Shown: positions 17,381 to 26,560 of the stretch, piece by piece
How the letters are laid out: each line of letters starts with the position of its first letter
Position numbering within the stretch: position 1 is the stretch's first letter
DNA from: Oceanicola sp. 22II-s10i
GTDB taxonomy: Bacteria > Pseudomonadota > Alphaproteobacteria > Rhodobacterales > Rhodobacteraceae
Reading direction: 5' to 3'
DNA: 64,000 bases
Assembly: GCF_002210105.1 (NCBI RefSeq)
Contig: NZ_AQQU01000001.1
Location: 1,276,501 to 1,340,500 of the forward strand
The notes under the pieces: generated by a model
Databases searched by the model: none
Seen by the model: the letters and a program-made list of their open reading frames with translations, nothing else
Told to the model about the DNA's origin: nothing
Translations under genes and position numbers: made by a program

Positions 17381-18792
17381 GATCCCCCGACTGTCAGACC
17401 ACCGATCAGCACCGTCGGCTGACCGACACCGACCGGCACCCATTGCCCGGCCTTGCCGCAGTTCCCCATGCCGGGATCCAGCGCCATGTCGTTGCCGAGT
17501 GCGCGGATTTTCTGCAGCGCCGTCGCCCCGTCGCCGATCAGCGTGGCACCCTTGACCGGGGCCCCGACGACGCCGTTCTTCACGCGATAGGCCTCGGTGC
17601 AGGAAAAGACGAACTTGCCGTTGGTGATGTCGACCTGCCCGCCGCCGAAGCCGACGGCATAGATGCCGTCCTTCAGCTCGCCCACCACCTCCTCGCGGGT
17701 GGCTTCGCCGCCCATCATGTAGGTGTTGGTCATCCGTGGCATCGGGGCATGGGCATAGCTCTCGCGCCGCCCGTTGCCGGTCGGATCGACCCCCATCAGG
17801 CGTGCGTTCTGTCGGTCCTGCATGTAGCCGACGAGGATGCCGTCCTCGATCAGAACGTTCTTGCCAGAGGGCGTGCCCTCGTCATCCACGGTGATCGACC
17901 CGCGGCGGTCCGGGATCGTGCCGTCGTCCAGAACGGTGACGCCCGGCGCGGCGATACGCTGGCCGAGAAGGCCGGCGAAGGCCGAGGTCTTCTTGCGGTT
18001 GAAGTCGCCTTCCAGCCCGTGGCCGATCGCTTCGTGCAGCAGGATGCCGGGCCAGCCGGGGCCGAGGACCACGTCCATCACGCCGGCCGGCGCGGGTTCG
18101 GCGTCGAGGTTCACCAGAGCCACGCGCAGCGCCTCGCGCGCCTTGGCCTGCCAGTCGGCGGGGTCGATCAGGCCGTCCAGACCGATCCGCCCGCCACCGC
18201 CGGCGGTACCGGATTCGCGGCGGCCGCCGTCCTCGACGATGACCGAGACATTGACGCGGGTCATCGGACGGATGTCGCGGACGCGCAGCCCCTCGGGACG
18301 CAGGATCTCGACCTCCTGGCACGACGCCATGATCGTGGCCGACACCTGAACCACCCGCGGATCGAGGTCGCGGCAGAGGGCGTCGATCTCGCGCAGGGTC
18401 TCGACCTTGACCGGGAAGGCGTGGCCGGCGATCGGGTCGATCTCGGCATAGAGCTTGCGATTGGTGGCGCGGGGCGGGGGCGCCATCGTGCCGCCGCCGT
18501 CGCCGACGGCGAGGCGCGCGGTCTCGGCGGCCCGCTTCAGGGCGCTTTCGCTGATCTCGGTCGAATGGGCGTAGCCGGACACCTCGCCGCGCACGGCGCG
18601 CAGGCCGAACCCTTCGGCCGCGTCGTAGCTGGCGGTCTTGATGCGCCCGTCGTCAAAGACAAGAACTTCGGACCTGCGGCGTTCGAGGAACAGTTCCCCG
18701 TCATCGCCACCCGCGACCGCCTCGCGCAGCAGCGCCAGCGCGCGGGCCTCGTCGAGGTCGGTTTCAAAGGGGTTGAACGGTGAATCTGTCAT
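17371..18792 (-). CDS. tldD: TldD, metallopeptidase subunit of TldD/TldE
   Basis: Zinc-dependent peptidase subunit that, with TldE/PmbA, degrades unfolded peptides and matures some modified peptides. It has 473 residues from the ATG at 18792 (GAGG upstream). An in-frame extension to 18879 would run through the FNR box and is rejected. The zinc site [11 protein letters not shown] lies near residues 255-265, with the downstream Cys-containing segment [15 protein letters not shown] and the Gly-rich C terminus [10 protein letters not shown]. The partner tldE is not in the window, so it is encoded elsewhere, as is common. It is divergent from ctaC. Confidence 0.93.
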   Translation of the reverse strand: MTDSPFNPFETDLDEARALALLREAVAGGDDGELFLERRRSEVLVFDDGRIKTASYDAAEGFGLRAVRGEVSGYAHSTEISESALKRAAETARLAVGDGGGTMAPPPRATNRKLYAEIDPIAGHAFPVKVETLREIDALCRDLDPRVVQVSATIMASCQEVEILRPEGLRVRDIRPMTRVNVSVIVEDGGRRESGTAGGGGRIGLDGLIDPADWQAKAREALRVALVNLDAEPAPAGVMDVVLGPGWPGILLHEAIGHGLEGDFNRKKTSAFAGLLGQRIAAPGVTVLDDGTIPDRRGSITVDDEGTPSGKNVLIEDGILVGYMQDRQNARLMGVDPTGNGRRESYAHAPMPRMTNTYMMGGEATREEVVGELKDGIYAVGFGGGQVDITNGKFVFSCTEAYRVKNGVVGAPVKGATLIGDGATALQKIRALGNDMALDPGMGNCGKAGQWVPVGVGQPTVLIGGLTVGGSAA

Positions 18793-18822
18793 CGGTTTGC
18801 CTCGGTTCGGCGGGGTGCGGGG

Positions 18823-18836
18823 TTGATCCAGATCAA
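18823..18836 (+). promoter_or_regulatory. FNR box upstream of ctaC
   Basis: TTGATCCAGATCAA is a perfect TTGAT-N4-ATCAA FNR/FnrL dyad. It is 133 bp before the ctaC start and 30 bp before tldD. Unlike the boxes at ccoN, uspA and hemN, no good -10 hexamer lies 22-23 bp away in either direction. The nearest, CATTAT, is about 25 bp away toward ctaC. The site may therefore repress, or activate from a shifted position. Confidence 0.7.
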
Positions 18837-18969
18837 AAAAGCGTCCGTTTGCCGCAAGCCGCATTATTGTCGTGGGCACCAGAATATGGTTTTAAGCGGC
18901 GACAAACAACGCGGGCCGGCGGGAATCCGTCATGCTCTGCTGCGGAACACTCAACCATCAGGGTGCATA

Positions 18970-19872
18970 ATGCGACGTATTCTCAGCCTTTTCGCGCTTC
19001 TGGCCGCAACCGCCATGCCCGTGGCGGCACAGGACAGCGGTGTGGTCGGCAAACCCCACGAAGGCGGCATGGGCTTCCAGGTCGCCGCGACCGAGCTGGC
19101 CAGCGACATTCACTGGCTCGACCACATGATCCTGATCATCATCACGGTGATCACGATCTTCGTCTGCGCCCTGCTGGCGATCGTCATCCTGCGCTACAAC
19201 AGCCGCGCCAACCCGAAGCCGGCCAAGTTCACGCACAACACCCCGGTCGAAGTCGCATGGACGATCATCCCGATCGTGATCCTCGTCTTCATCGGCGCCT
19301 TCTCGCTGCCGGTCCTGTTCAAGCAGCAGGAAATCCCCGAGGGCGACATCACCATCAAGGTGACCGGCTACCAGTGGTACTGGGGCTATGAATACGTCGA
19401 CGCGCCCGAAGAAGTGCTGTTCGACAGCTACATGATCGGCCAGCCCGCCACCATGACGGGCGAGGACGAGAGCGCGGGCGCAAGCGCCTACGTCCTGTCG
19501 GACGCCATGAAGGCCAAGCTGGTCGCGGCGGGCTATGCCGAGGACGAGTTCCTGCTGGCAGTGGACAAGCCGGTCATCGTGCCGGTCGGCAAGGTCATCG
19601 TGATGGATGTGACCGGCGCCGACGTGATCCACTCCTGGACCATTCCTGCCTTCGGCGTGAAGCAGGACGCCGTGCCGGGCCGTATCGCACAGCTGTGGTT
19701 CCGCCCCGAGATCGAAGGCACGTTCTTCGGCCAGTGTTCGGAACTCTGCGGCAAGGACCACGCCTATATGCCGATCGCCGTGAAGGTGGTCAGCGAGGCG
19801 ACCTACGAGGCCTGGCTGGCCGCGACTCAGGAAGCGGGCGAATACGTCCAGCTCTCCGCCCTGACCAACTGA
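18970..19872 (+). CDS. ctaC: Cytochrome c oxidase (aa3) subunit II
   Basis: Cu-A subunit of the aerobic aa3 oxidase; it accepts electrons from cytochrome c. It has 300 residues. A signal peptide ([20 protein letters not shown]) is followed by two membrane helices ([20 protein letters not shown] and [20 protein letters not shown]). Next come the aromatic QWYWGYEY strand and the Cu-A loop [20 protein letters not shown] with its Cys, Cys, His and Met ligands. A ~35-residue insertion near residues 155-190 ([20 protein letters not shown]) is common in Rhodobacterales. It leads the ctaC-ctaB-small ORF-ctaG-ctaE operon. Subunit I is absent from the window. Confidence 0.97.
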   Translation: MRRILSLFALLAATAMPVAAQDSGVVGKPHEGGMGFQVAATELASDIHWLDHMILIIITVITIFVCALLAIVILRYNSRANPKPAKFTHNTPVEVAWTIIPIVILVFIGAFSLPVLFKQQEIPEGDITIKVTGYQWYWGYEYVDAPEEVLFDSYMIGQPATMTGEDESAGASAYVLSDAMKAKLVAAGYAEDEFLLAVDKPVIVPVGKVIVMDVTGADVIHSWTIPAFGVKQDAVPGRIAQLWFRPEIEGTFFGQCSELCGKDHAYMPIAVKVVSEATYEAWLAATQEAGEYVQLSALTN

Positions 19873-19922
19873 TACGGCAGCGCGCCGGATGACCGGCGCG
19901 CAACCCTGAAGGCAAGACCGAC

Positions 19923-20861
19923 ATGACCGACGCAAGCATCAATACGCAGGTCCAGGAGGGCGAGGCCGGGTTCGGCGATTTCGTCGCGCTGCTGAAGCCG
20001 CGCGTGATGTCGCTGGTGGTCTTCACCGCCGCCGTCGGCCTGCTGGCCGCGCCGGTTTCCGTGCACCCGTTCCTCGCCTTCTGCGCCGTGCTGTTCATCG
20101 CGCTCGGCGGCGGGGCCTCGGGCGCGCTGAACATGTGGTACGATTCCGACATCGACGCCGTGATGAAGCGCACCGCGCGCCGTCCGATCCCGTCGGGCAA
20201 GGTCGCGCCGCAGGACGCGCTGGCGCTTGGCCTCGCGCTGTCGGTGCTCTCGGTCGTCATGCTGGGGCTGGCCGCGAACTGGCTGGCCGCCGGTCTGCTG
20301 GCCTTCACCATCTTCTTCTACGCCGTCGTCTACACGATGTGGCTCAAGCGCTGGACGCCGCAGAACATCGTGATCGGCGGCGCCGCGGGCGCCTTCCCCC
20401 CGATGATCGGCTGGGCCGTCGCCACCGGCGGCATCTCGCTGGAATCGGTGCTGATGTTCGCGCTGACCTTCATGTGGACCCCGCCGCACTTCTGGGCGCT
20501 GGCGCTGTTCATGAACTCGGACTACGAAAAGGCCGGTGTGCCGATGCTGACCGTGACCCACGGCCGCCGCTCCACCCGCCGCCATGTCCTCGCCTACACC
20601 CTGCTGCTGGCGCCGGTCGCCGTCGGCATCGCCTTCACCTCGATCGGCGGGCCGGTCTACCTGACGGTGTCGGTGATCCTGAACCTGCTGTTCATCAAGG
20701 GCGCCTTCGACATCCTGCGCCGTGACGAAGCCGTGGCCGAGGCGGACAAATACCGGGTGGAGAAGCGTTTCTTCGCGCTGTCGCTGCTCTATCTCTTCCT
20801 GCACTTCGGCGCGATCCTCGCCGAAGCCGCGCTGAAGCCCTGGGGGCTCGGGGGATGGTGA
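19923..20861 (+). CDS. ctaB: Protoheme IX farnesyltransferase (heme O synthase)
   Basis: UbiA-family membrane prenyltransferase that adds farnesyl to haem B, giving haem O, the precursor of haem A for the aa3 oxidase. It has 312 residues and about eight or nine membrane helices. The Asp-rich motif is [20 protein letters not shown], and the second Asp region is [18 protein letters not shown]. It follows ctaC by 50 bp and ends in TGATG overlap with the next small gene, so the pair is coupled. Confidence 0.96.
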   Translation: MTDASINTQVQEGEAGFGDFVALLKPRVMSLVVFTAAVGLLAAPVSVHPFLAFCAVLFIALGGGASGALNMWYDSDIDAVMKRTARRPIPSGKVAPQDALALGLALSVLSVVMLGLAANWLAAGLLAFTIFFYAVVYTMWLKRWTPQNIVIGGAAGAFPPMIGWAVATGGISLESVLMFALTFMWTPPHFWALALFMNSDYEKAGVPMLTVTHGRRSTRRHVLAYTLLLAPVAVGIAFTSIGGPVYLTVSVILNLLFIKGAFDILRRDEAVAEADKYRVEKRFFALSLLYLFLHFGAILAEAALKPWGLGGW

Positions 20862-21037
20862 TGCAGTTTCGCGAAGAGCATGAACTTCACAAGCGCCGGT
20901 GGAGCCGGAATCTCGGGCTCGGCCTCGTGCTGGCCGCATTCGTGGCGCTCGTTTTCGGCATGACCGTGGTCAAGGTGTCCAACACGGACTTCTCCAACGC
21001 TCCGGGCGCCACGCCCCAGCAGACGGGGACGAAGTGA
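20861..21037 (+). CDS. Small single-helix membrane protein of the cta operon (CoxF-like)
   Basis: A 58-residue protein: short basic N-tail ([19 protein letters not shown]), one membrane helix ([20 protein letters not shown]), and a short polar tail. A gene of this size and position, between ctaB and ctaG, is standard in Rhodobacterales and is often labelled CoxF. Its role in oxidase assembly is not established. The ATG at 20861 overlaps the ctaB stop (TGATG). An in-frame ATG two codons earlier is possible. Its stop overlaps the ctaG start in the same way. Confidence 0.82.
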   Translation: MQFREEHELHKRRWSRNLGLGLVLAAFVALVFGMTVVKVSNTDFSNAPGATPQQTGTK

Positions 21038-21624
21038 TGGCGATGAAGGGCACCACGAAGACGCTGGTCGCGACGCTTGGCACCGTGGTGGTGATGGGCG
21101 CGCTGGCCTGGGCGTCGGTGCCGTTCTACAACTGGTTCTGCCGTGTCACCGGTTTCGGCGGTGTCACCAACACCGCCTCGGCGGGCAGCGACGTGATCCT
21201 GGACCGCACCGTCAAGGTGCGCTTCGACGCGAACACCGATGCCGCCATGCCGTGGGAATTCAAGCCGGTCCAGAAAACGATGGAAATCCGGCTGGGCGAA
21301 ACCGGGCTGGCCTTTTACGAGGCCTACAACCCGACCGACCGCGTGATCGCGGGCACCGCCAGCTACAACGTCGCCCCCTACGAGGCGGGCAACTACTTTA
21401 CCAAGATCGACTGCTTCTGCTTCACCATGCAGGTGCTGCAGCCGGGTGAGCGGGTGCAGATGCCCGTGACCTTCTTCGTCGATCCCGAACTGGTGGACGA
21501 CCGGGACGCGAAGTTCATACATTCGATCACGCTGTCCTACACCTTCTACGAAACCGACCTGCCCGAAGACCTGGCCGCCAACAGCGCGTCAGAGCAGAAG
21601 CAGGCGGATACGAACACGAACTGA
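21037..21624 (+). CDS. ctaG: Cytochrome c oxidase assembly protein CtaG/Cox11
   Basis: Copper chaperone that delivers Cu-B to oxidase subunit I. It has 195 residues, one N-terminal membrane anchor ([20 protein letters not shown]), then a periplasmic Ig-like domain. The copper-binding Cys pair is in [20 protein letters not shown], and [15 protein letters not shown] supplies a third conserved Cys. The start is the ATG overlapping the previous stop (TGATG). The polar C-terminal tail after YTFYETDL is poorly conserved. Confidence 0.96.
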   Translation: MAMKGTTKTLVATLGTVVVMGALAWASVPFYNWFCRVTGFGGVTNTASAGSDVILDRTVKVRFDANTDAAMPWEFKPVQKTMEIRLGETGLAFYEAYNPTDRVIAGTASYNVAPYEAGNYFTKIDCFCFTMQVLQPGERVQMPVTFFVDPELVDDRDAKFIHSITLSYTFYETDLPEDLAANSASEQKQADTNTN

Positions 21625-21646
21625 GAGGCTCCAACGAGGGACCGAT

Positions 21647-22447
21647 ATGGCGCACGTCAAGAACCACGATTATCACATCCTGCATCCGTCGATCCAACCG
21701 TTCCTCGGTGCGGTCGGCGCTTTCATCATGCTCTTCGGGGCGGTCCTGTTCTTCCACGACCACGGTCCGTGGATGCTGCTGCTCGGGTTCGTGATGACGC
21801 TGTACGTCATGTACGCGTGGTGGTCCGAGACCGTCGCCGAGAACAAGGCGGGCGATCACACTCCCGTCGTCCGGCTGGGCCTGAAGTACGGGTTCATCCT
21901 GTTCATCATGTCCGAGGTCATGTTCTTCGTGACGTGGTTCTGGACCTTCTTCAAACACGCCATGTACCCCATGGGCCCCGCGTCGCCGGGCATCGACGGC
22001 CAGTGGCCGCCGCAGGGGATCGAGACCTTCGACCCGTGGCACCTGCCGCTGATCAACACGCTGATCCTGCTGTGCTCGGGCGCGGCTGCAACCTGGGCGC
22101 ACCATGCGCTGGTGCATGAGAACAACCGCAAGGACATCAAGTCGGGCCTGATCCTGGCGATCATCCTCGGCGCGCTGTTCACCGTGTTCCAGATCTACGA
22201 ATACAGCCACGCCGCCTTCGGGTTCTCCGGCAACATCTACGGCGCGACCTTCTTCATGGCGACCGGCTTCCACGGCTTCCACGTCCTGATCGGCACGATC
22301 TTCCTGTTCGTCTGCCTGATGCGCGTCTACGCCGGCCACTTCACCCCGGAAAACCACGCCGGGTTCGAAATGGCGGCCTGGTACTGGCACTTCGTCGACG
22401 TCGTGTGGCTGTTCCTGTTCGCCGCCGTCTACATCTGGGGCGGCTGA
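21647..22447 (+). CDS. ctaE: Cytochrome c oxidase (aa3) subunit III
   Basis: A 266-residue, seven-helix core subunit of the aa3 oxidase that stabilises subunit I. Recognisable segments: [20 protein letters not shown], the helix-III region [20 protein letters not shown] with its conserved Glu, the HALVHENN loop, and the C-terminal [20 protein letters not shown] signature. It lies 22 bp after ctaG and is the last structural gene before two hairpins and SURF1. Confidence 0.97.
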   Translation: MAHVKNHDYHILHPSIQPFLGAVGAFIMLFGAVLFFHDHGPWMLLLGFVMTLYVMYAWWSETVAENKAGDHTPVVRLGLKYGFILFIMSEVMFFVTWFWTFFKHAMYPMGPASPGIDGQWPPQGIETFDPWHLPLINTLILLCSGAAATWAHHALVHENNRKDIKSGLILAIILGALFTVFQIYEYSHAAFGFSGNIYGATFFMATGFHGFHVLIGTIFLFVCLMRVYAGHFTPENHAGFEMAAWYWHFVDVVWLFLFAAVYIWGG

Positions 22448-22453
22448 GCCAGA

Positions 22454-22472
22454 GGCGGGGGCAAACCCCGCC
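22454..22472 (+). terminator. GC hairpin after ctaE
   Basis: GGCGGGG-GCAAA-CCCCGCC is a 7-bp perfect stem 6 bp past the ctaE stop, followed by CTAAGGCGAG without a T run. It may stabilise the 3' end of the cta mRNA or work together with the stronger hairpin just downstream. Confidence 0.4.
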
Positions 22473-22490
22473 CTAAGGCGAGAATGACGG

Positions 22491-22524
22491 AAGGCGCGAC
22501 GCGGGTCGCGCCTTCGGCTTTTGA
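22491..22524 (+). terminator. Intrinsic terminator immediately before the SURF1 gene
   Basis: AAGGCGCGAC-GCGG-GTCGCGCCTT is a 10-bp perfect stem with a 4-nt loop, followed by CGGCTTTT. Its T stretch ends at the SURF1 ribosome-binding site (AGGAGAG), so transcription reaching SURF1 must read through the hairpin or start within it. Confidence 0.65.
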
Positions 22525-22535
22525 GGAGAGCGGTC

Positions 22536-23213
22536 TTGCGCAATTTACTGATGGTTCTGGTGGTCGGCCTGGGCGGCGTCGCGGTGCTGCTGTCGCTGGG
22601 CACATGGCAGGTCCAGCGCCTGCAGTGGAAGCAGGAGGTGCTGGCCGACATCGAGGCGCGCATCGCAGCGGACCCCGTCGCGCTGCCCGATGCGCCGGAC
22701 CCGGAGGCCGACCGCTACCTGCCCGTGCAGGTCACCGGCGTCCCCGGCGCCCCGATCCTGCAGGTGCTGGCCAGCGCCAAGAACATCGGCGCGGCGCACC
22801 GCCTGATCGTGCCGTTCGAAACCGAGGGCGGGCGCCGCATCCTCGTCGATCTGGGCTTCCTGCGCGACGGCGAACCGTTGCCCGGACTGCCGCCCGTGCT
22901 TGAGGTGACGGGCAACCTGCACTGGCCGGACGAGGTCGACGGCTTCACCCCCGAACCGGACACCCGCGCGAACCTGTGGTTCGCCCGCGACGTCCCGCGC
23001 ATGGCCGCGGCGCTCGACACCGAACCGCTGCTGGTGGTCCGCAGGTCCGGCACCGCGATTCCCGGCCTGTTGTCGATGCCGGTCGATACGGCCGGAATTC
23101 CCAACGATCACTTCGAATATGCCGTCACATGGTTCGGGCTGGCGGCAATCTGGCTGGCGATGACCGGATTTCTGGTCTATCGCATGCGCAAAACGCCAAG
23201 AGGGACGACGTGA
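22536..23213 (+). CDS. SURF1-family oxidase assembly protein
   Basis: Assists haem A insertion into cytochrome oxidase. It has 225 residues with the SURF1 topology of two membrane helices at the ends (LLMVLVVGLGGVAVLLSLGT and TWFGLAAIWLAMTGFLVYRM) and a periplasmic loop. Motifs are GTWQVQRLQWK, LVDLGFLRDGEPLPG and NDHFEYAVTWFGLA. The start is taken as TTG at 22536 because AGGAGAG lies 5-6 nt before it; the longer frame from 22521 would place that ribosome site inside the gene. It overlaps the thrC start (GTGA). Confidence 0.9.
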   Translation: MRNLLMVLVVGLGGVAVLLSLGTWQVQRLQWKQEVLADIEARIAADPVALPDAPDPEADRYLPVQVTGVPGAPILQVLASAKNIGAAHRLIVPFETEGGRRILVDLGFLRDGEPLPGLPPVLEVTGNLHWPDEVDGFTPEPDTRANLWFARDVPRMAAALDTEPLLVVRRSGTAIPGLLSMPVDTAGIPNDHFEYAVTWFGLAAIWLAMTGFLVYRMRKTPRGTT

Positions 23214-24598
23214 AATATATCTCGACCCGCGGGCAGGCGCCCGACCTGACATTCGAAGAGGCGATGCTGACCGGCCTCGCCCGTGACGGCGGCCTCTACG
23301 TGCCCGAAACCGTCCCGACCATGAGCGCCGAGGACATCGCAGCGCTCGGTGGCCTGAGCTACGAGGAAACCGCGTTCCGCGTGATGCGCCCCTTCATCGG
23401 CGGCGCGTTCGAGGACGGCGAGCTGCGCGCGATCATCTCGCGCGCCTACGAGGGCTTCGAACACGCCGCCCGCGCGCCGCTGGTGCAGCTCGAGCCGAAC
23501 CACTTCCTGCTGGAGCTGTTCCACGGCCCGACGCTGGCGTTCAAGGATTTCGCCATGCAGCTGATCGGCCAGCTGTTCCAGGCGTCACTGACCCGCTCGG
23601 GCAATCGCGTGACCATCGTCGGCGCCACCTCGGGCGACACCGGCTCCGCCGCGATCGAGGCCTTTGCCGGGCTGGACAATGTGGACGTCTTCATCCTGTT
23701 CCCGGACGGCAAGGTGTCCGAGGTGCAGCGCCGCCAGATGACCACGCCCGACGCCGAGAACGTGCACGCCATCGCGCTGGACGGCAACTTCGACGACTGC
23801 CAGGCGCGGCTGAAGGACATGTTCAACGACCACGACTTCCGCGACGAGGTCGGACTGGCGGGCGTGAACTCGATCAACTGGGCACGGGTGCTGGCGCAGG
23901 TCGTCTATTACTTTTCCTCCGCCGTCTCGCTCGGCGCGCCGCATCGCAAGGTGTCGTTTACGGTCCCGACCGGCAACTTCGGCGACATCTTCGCAGGCTA
24001 CATCGCGCAGAAGATGGGCCTGCCGATCGAACGCCTGATCATCGCGACGAACCAGAACGACATCCTGCACCGCTGCCTGACGACGGGTGAATATCGCACC
24101 GACAAGGTGACGCCCTCGATCAGCCCCTCGATGGACATCCAGGTGTCGTCCAACTTCGAACGCGTCCTGTTCGACGTCTACGACCGCGACGGCAGCGCCG
24201 TGTCCCAGCTGATGGACGAACTGAAATCCGGCGGCTTCACCGTCAGCCAGGGCGCGCTGGAGCGCCTGCGCGAAACCTTCGACAGCGGCCGCGCCTCCGA
24301 GGAGGAAACCAGCGCCACCATCGCGCACCAGCGCGAGGTGACGGGCGAACTCCTCTGCCCGCATTCCGCCGTCGGCGTGAAGGTGGCCGAGGAACTGCGC
24401 GATCCGGCCGTGCCGATGATCACGCTCGCCACGGCGCATCCGGCGAAATTCCCCGATGCGGTCGAAGCCGCCGCCGGAACCCGGCCGGGGCTTCCCCCGT
24501 TTCTCCAGAGCCTGTATGACCGCGAAGAGCGGGTGACGAAGGCCGGCAACGACCTCGCCGCCCTGCAATCCCTGATCAGAGAGCGCCGCCGCACGTGA
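23210..24598 (+). CDS. thrC: Threonine synthase
   Basis: PLP enzyme converting O-phosphohomoserine to threonine. It has 462 residues, the long bacterial form. The N-terminal domain is KYISTRGQAPDLTFEEAML. The PLP lysine is residue 112 in TLAFKDFAMQ. The phosphate/PLP loop VGATSGDTGSAAIEAF and SINWARVLAQVVYYF follow. The start is GTG at 23210 with AGAGGGA upstream; it overlaps the SURF1 stop, and its own stop overlaps the next gene. Translation of SURF1, thrC, the M16 peptidase and the acetyltransferase is probably linked. Confidence 0.96.
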   Translation: MKYISTRGQAPDLTFEEAMLTGLARDGGLYVPETVPTMSAEDIAALGGLSYEETAFRVMRPFIGGAFEDGELRAIISRAYEGFEHAARAPLVQLEPNHFLLELFHGPTLAFKDFAMQLIGQLFQASLTRSGNRVTIVGATSGDTGSAAIEAFAGLDNVDVFILFPDGKVSEVQRRQMTTPDAENVHAIALDGNFDDCQARLKDMFNDHDFRDEVGLAGVNSINWARVLAQVVYYFSSAVSLGAPHRKVSFTVPTGNFGDIFAGYIAQKMGLPIERLIIATNQNDILHRCLTTGEYRTDKVTPSISPSMDIQVSSNFERVLFDVYDRDGSAVSQLMDELKSGGFTVSQGALERLRETFDSGRASEEETSATIAHQREVTGELLCPHSAVGVKVAEELRDPAVPMITLATAHPAKFPDAVEAAAGTRPGLPPFLQSLYDREERVTKAGNDLAALQSLIRERRRT

Positions 24599-25857
24599 CC
24601 ACCGACTACCACACGCTTCCCAACGGATTTCGCATCGTCACCGAACAGATGCCCGGCCTGCAGTCCGCAGCCATCGGCATCTGGGTTTCGGCCGGTGGCC
24701 GGCACGAGACCGAGGCGGAAAACGGCATCGCGCATTTCCTCGAACACATGGCGTTCAAGGGCACGACCACGCGGACGGCGCTGATGATCGCCGAACAGAT
24801 CGAGGACGTGGGCGGCTACATCAACGCCTACACCTCGCGCGAGGTGACGGCCTACTATGCCCGTGTGCTCAAGGACGACGTGCCGCTGGCGATGGAGGTG
24901 ATCTCCGACATCCTGCGCAACCCGACCTTCGAGGACAGCGAGATCGAGGTGGAACGCGGGGTGATCCTGTCCGAGATCGGGCAGGCGCTGGACACGCCCG
25001 ACGACGTGATCTTCGACTGGCTGCAGGAACAGTGCTATCCCGACCAGCCGCTCGGTCGCACGATTCTCGGCCCGGCGGAACGTGTCCGGTCCTTCGGCAA
25101 GGAGGACCTGCGCCGCTTCATCACCGAGCACTACGGCCCGGAGCAGATGATCCTCACCGCCGCCGGCGCGGTGGATCACGACGCCATCGTCCGTCTGGCC
25201 GAGGCGCTGTTCGGCGACATGACCCCGCGCGCGGAATACGACATCCCGACGGCCCGGTTCCGGGGCGGCGAGGTGCGGCAGGTCAAGAAGCTGGAACAGT
25301 CCCACTTCGCGCTGGCGCTCGAAAGCCCGGACTACCGGCACCCCGACGCCTACGCGGCGCAGATCTATGCCACCGCGCTCGGCGGCGGCATGTCCTCGCG
25401 CCTGTTCCAGGAAATCCGCGAAAAACGCGGCCTCTGCTATACGATCTACGCGCAGGCCGGGGCATATGCGGACACCGGCGTGACGACGATCTACGCGGGC
25501 ACCGCGCCGGACCAGCTCAAGGCGCTGGCGGACATCACGATCGACGAGATGAAGCGCGCCGCCGAGGACATGACCGACGCCGAGATCGCCCGCGCCCGCG
25601 CCCAGATGAAAGCCGGGCTGCTGATGGGGCTGGAAGGCCCCTCCAGCCGCGCGGAACGACTGGCCCGAATGCTCCAGATCTGGGGCCGTGTGCCGCCCAT
25701 CGAGGAGGTGGTCGAAAAGATCGACGCGGTCACGACCGAGGACATCCGCCGCTTCGCCGAACACATGGCGGTCAAGGCACCCGCCGCGCTGGCCATCTAT
25801 GGCCCGAAAGGTCCGGCGCCGCGCCTCGGCGACCTGCAGGTGCGGCGCGCGGCCTGA
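24595..25857 (+). CDS. M16-family zinc metallopeptidase (processing-peptidase-like)
   Basis: A 420-residue inverzincin peptidase resembling mitochondrial processing peptidase beta and bacterial PqqL/YmxG proteins. The zinc motif HxxEH is HFLEH with His47, Glu50 and His51. The downstream Glu is in EVERGVILSEIGQALDTPDD. The second half holds the inactive domain, GGGMSSRLFQEIREKRGLCY. It is a single-domain-pair version that acts as a dimer in relatives. It has a GTG start overlapping the thrC stop. No signal peptide, so likely cytoplasmic. The substrate is unknown. Confidence 0.92.
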   Translation: MTTDYHTLPNGFRIVTEQMPGLQSAAIGIWVSAGGRHETEAENGIAHFLEHMAFKGTTTRTALMIAEQIEDVGGYINAYTSREVTAYYARVLKDDVPLAMEVISDILRNPTFEDSEIEVERGVILSEIGQALDTPDDVIFDWLQEQCYPDQPLGRTILGPAERVRSFGKEDLRRFITEHYGPEQMILTAAGAVDHDAIVRLAEALFGDMTPRAEYDIPTARFRGGEVRQVKKLEQSHFALALESPDYRHPDAYAAQIYATALGGGMSSRLFQEIREKRGLCYTIYAQAGAYADTGVTTIYAGTAPDQLKALADITIDEMKRAAEDMTDAEIARARAQMKAGLLMGLEGPSSRAERLARMLQIWGRVPPIEEVVEKIDAVTTEDIRRFAEHMAVKAPAALAIYGPKGPAPRLGDLQVRRAA

Positions 25858-26441
25858 TGCTGACCCGGCGGCGGAAGGTCAAGATCGAGACGGAGCGCAT
25901 GACCCTGCGCCCGCCGGTCCACGCCGATTGGCGCGCCTGGTCGGACCTCAGGCAGGAAAGCGAAGCCTACCTTGCCCGCTGGGAACCGACCTGGGCAACG
26001 GACCACCTGTCCCGCAAGGCTTTCACCAACCGCGTCTACTGGGCGCAGCGCTCTGTCTCGGGCGGCACGGCCCTGCCGATGTTCCTGATGCGCCGCTCGG
26101 ACGACGCCCTGCTGGGGGCCATCACCCTCGACAACATCCGCCGCGGGCCCGCGCAGTCGGGCACACTCGGCTACTGGACCGGCGAACGCCACGCGCGGCA
26201 GGGCTACATGCGAGAGGCGATTGCGGCGATGGTCCATCACGCCTTCCATCGGCTCGACCTGAGCCGCATCGAAGCCGCCTGCCTGCCGGAAAATGCACCG
26301 TCTCGCAGTCTGCTTGAAAGCTGCGGTTTCAAATACGAAGGCGTGGCGCAGAGCTACCTCCAGATCGACGGCCGCTGGCGAACTCACGTTCTCTACGCCG
26401 CGCTCCGCATGGACCGGCGCGGCAAGACTGTCACGGGCTGA
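25857..26441 (+). CDS. GNAT N-acetyltransferase (RimJ-like)
   Basis: A 194-residue acetyltransferase of the RimJ/RimL group, which acetylate protein N-termini, often ribosomal. Motifs: IETERMTLRPPVHADW at the N terminus, the acetyl-CoA loop GYWTGERHARQGYMREAIAA, and IEAACLPENAPSRSLLESCG. The ATG at 25857 overlaps the M16 stop (TGATG). It ends the SURF1-thrC-M16 series. The target protein is not known. Confidence 0.88.
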   Translation: MLTRRRKVKIETERMTLRPPVHADWRAWSDLRQESEAYLARWEPTWATDHLSRKAFTNRVYWAQRSVSGGTALPMFLMRRSDDALLGAITLDNIRRGPAQSGTLGYWTGERHARQGYMREAIAAMVHHAFHRLDLSRIEAACLPENAPSRSLLESCGFKYEGVAQSYLQIDGRWRTHVLYAALRMDRRGKTVTG

Positions 26442-26448
26442 TCCCCGG

Positions 26449-26480
26449 CTTCATCTGGCGGATTAAACTCCGGGGGAGGC
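26449..26480 (-). repeat. Intergenic element, family member R3 (inverted partner of R2)
   Basis: Read on the minus strand: GGCCTCCCCCGGAGTTTAAT then CCGCCAGATGAAGCC. This is the GGCCTCCGGCGG / AGTTTA / CCAGATGAAG module without an obvious stem-loop on its 5' side. It starts 7 bp after the acetyltransferase stop and faces away from R2, 80-130 bp further on. Confidence 0.6.
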
Positions 26481-26560
26481 CGGCCATGGGCCGGACGGGA
26501 GCAGAGCCCCCATCGACACCGCCGCCCGTGCAAGTACCACGTTTTGCGCCGGCTTGAAGC

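Noticed and set aside
8949-18905. The 12-mer TATGGTTTTAAG occurs upstream of the lytic transglycosylase/flp region (about 8949) and of ctaC (about 18893)
   Set aside because: It could be a shared regulator site, but two copies of an AT-rich 12-mer with different flanks and no symmetry are not enough to claim one.
23210-24598. A 540-codon frame fusing upstream sequence to threonine synthase
   Set aside because: The extra N-terminal part is an out-of-frame reading of SURF1; the GTG at 23210 with its ribosome site gives a normal-length protein.
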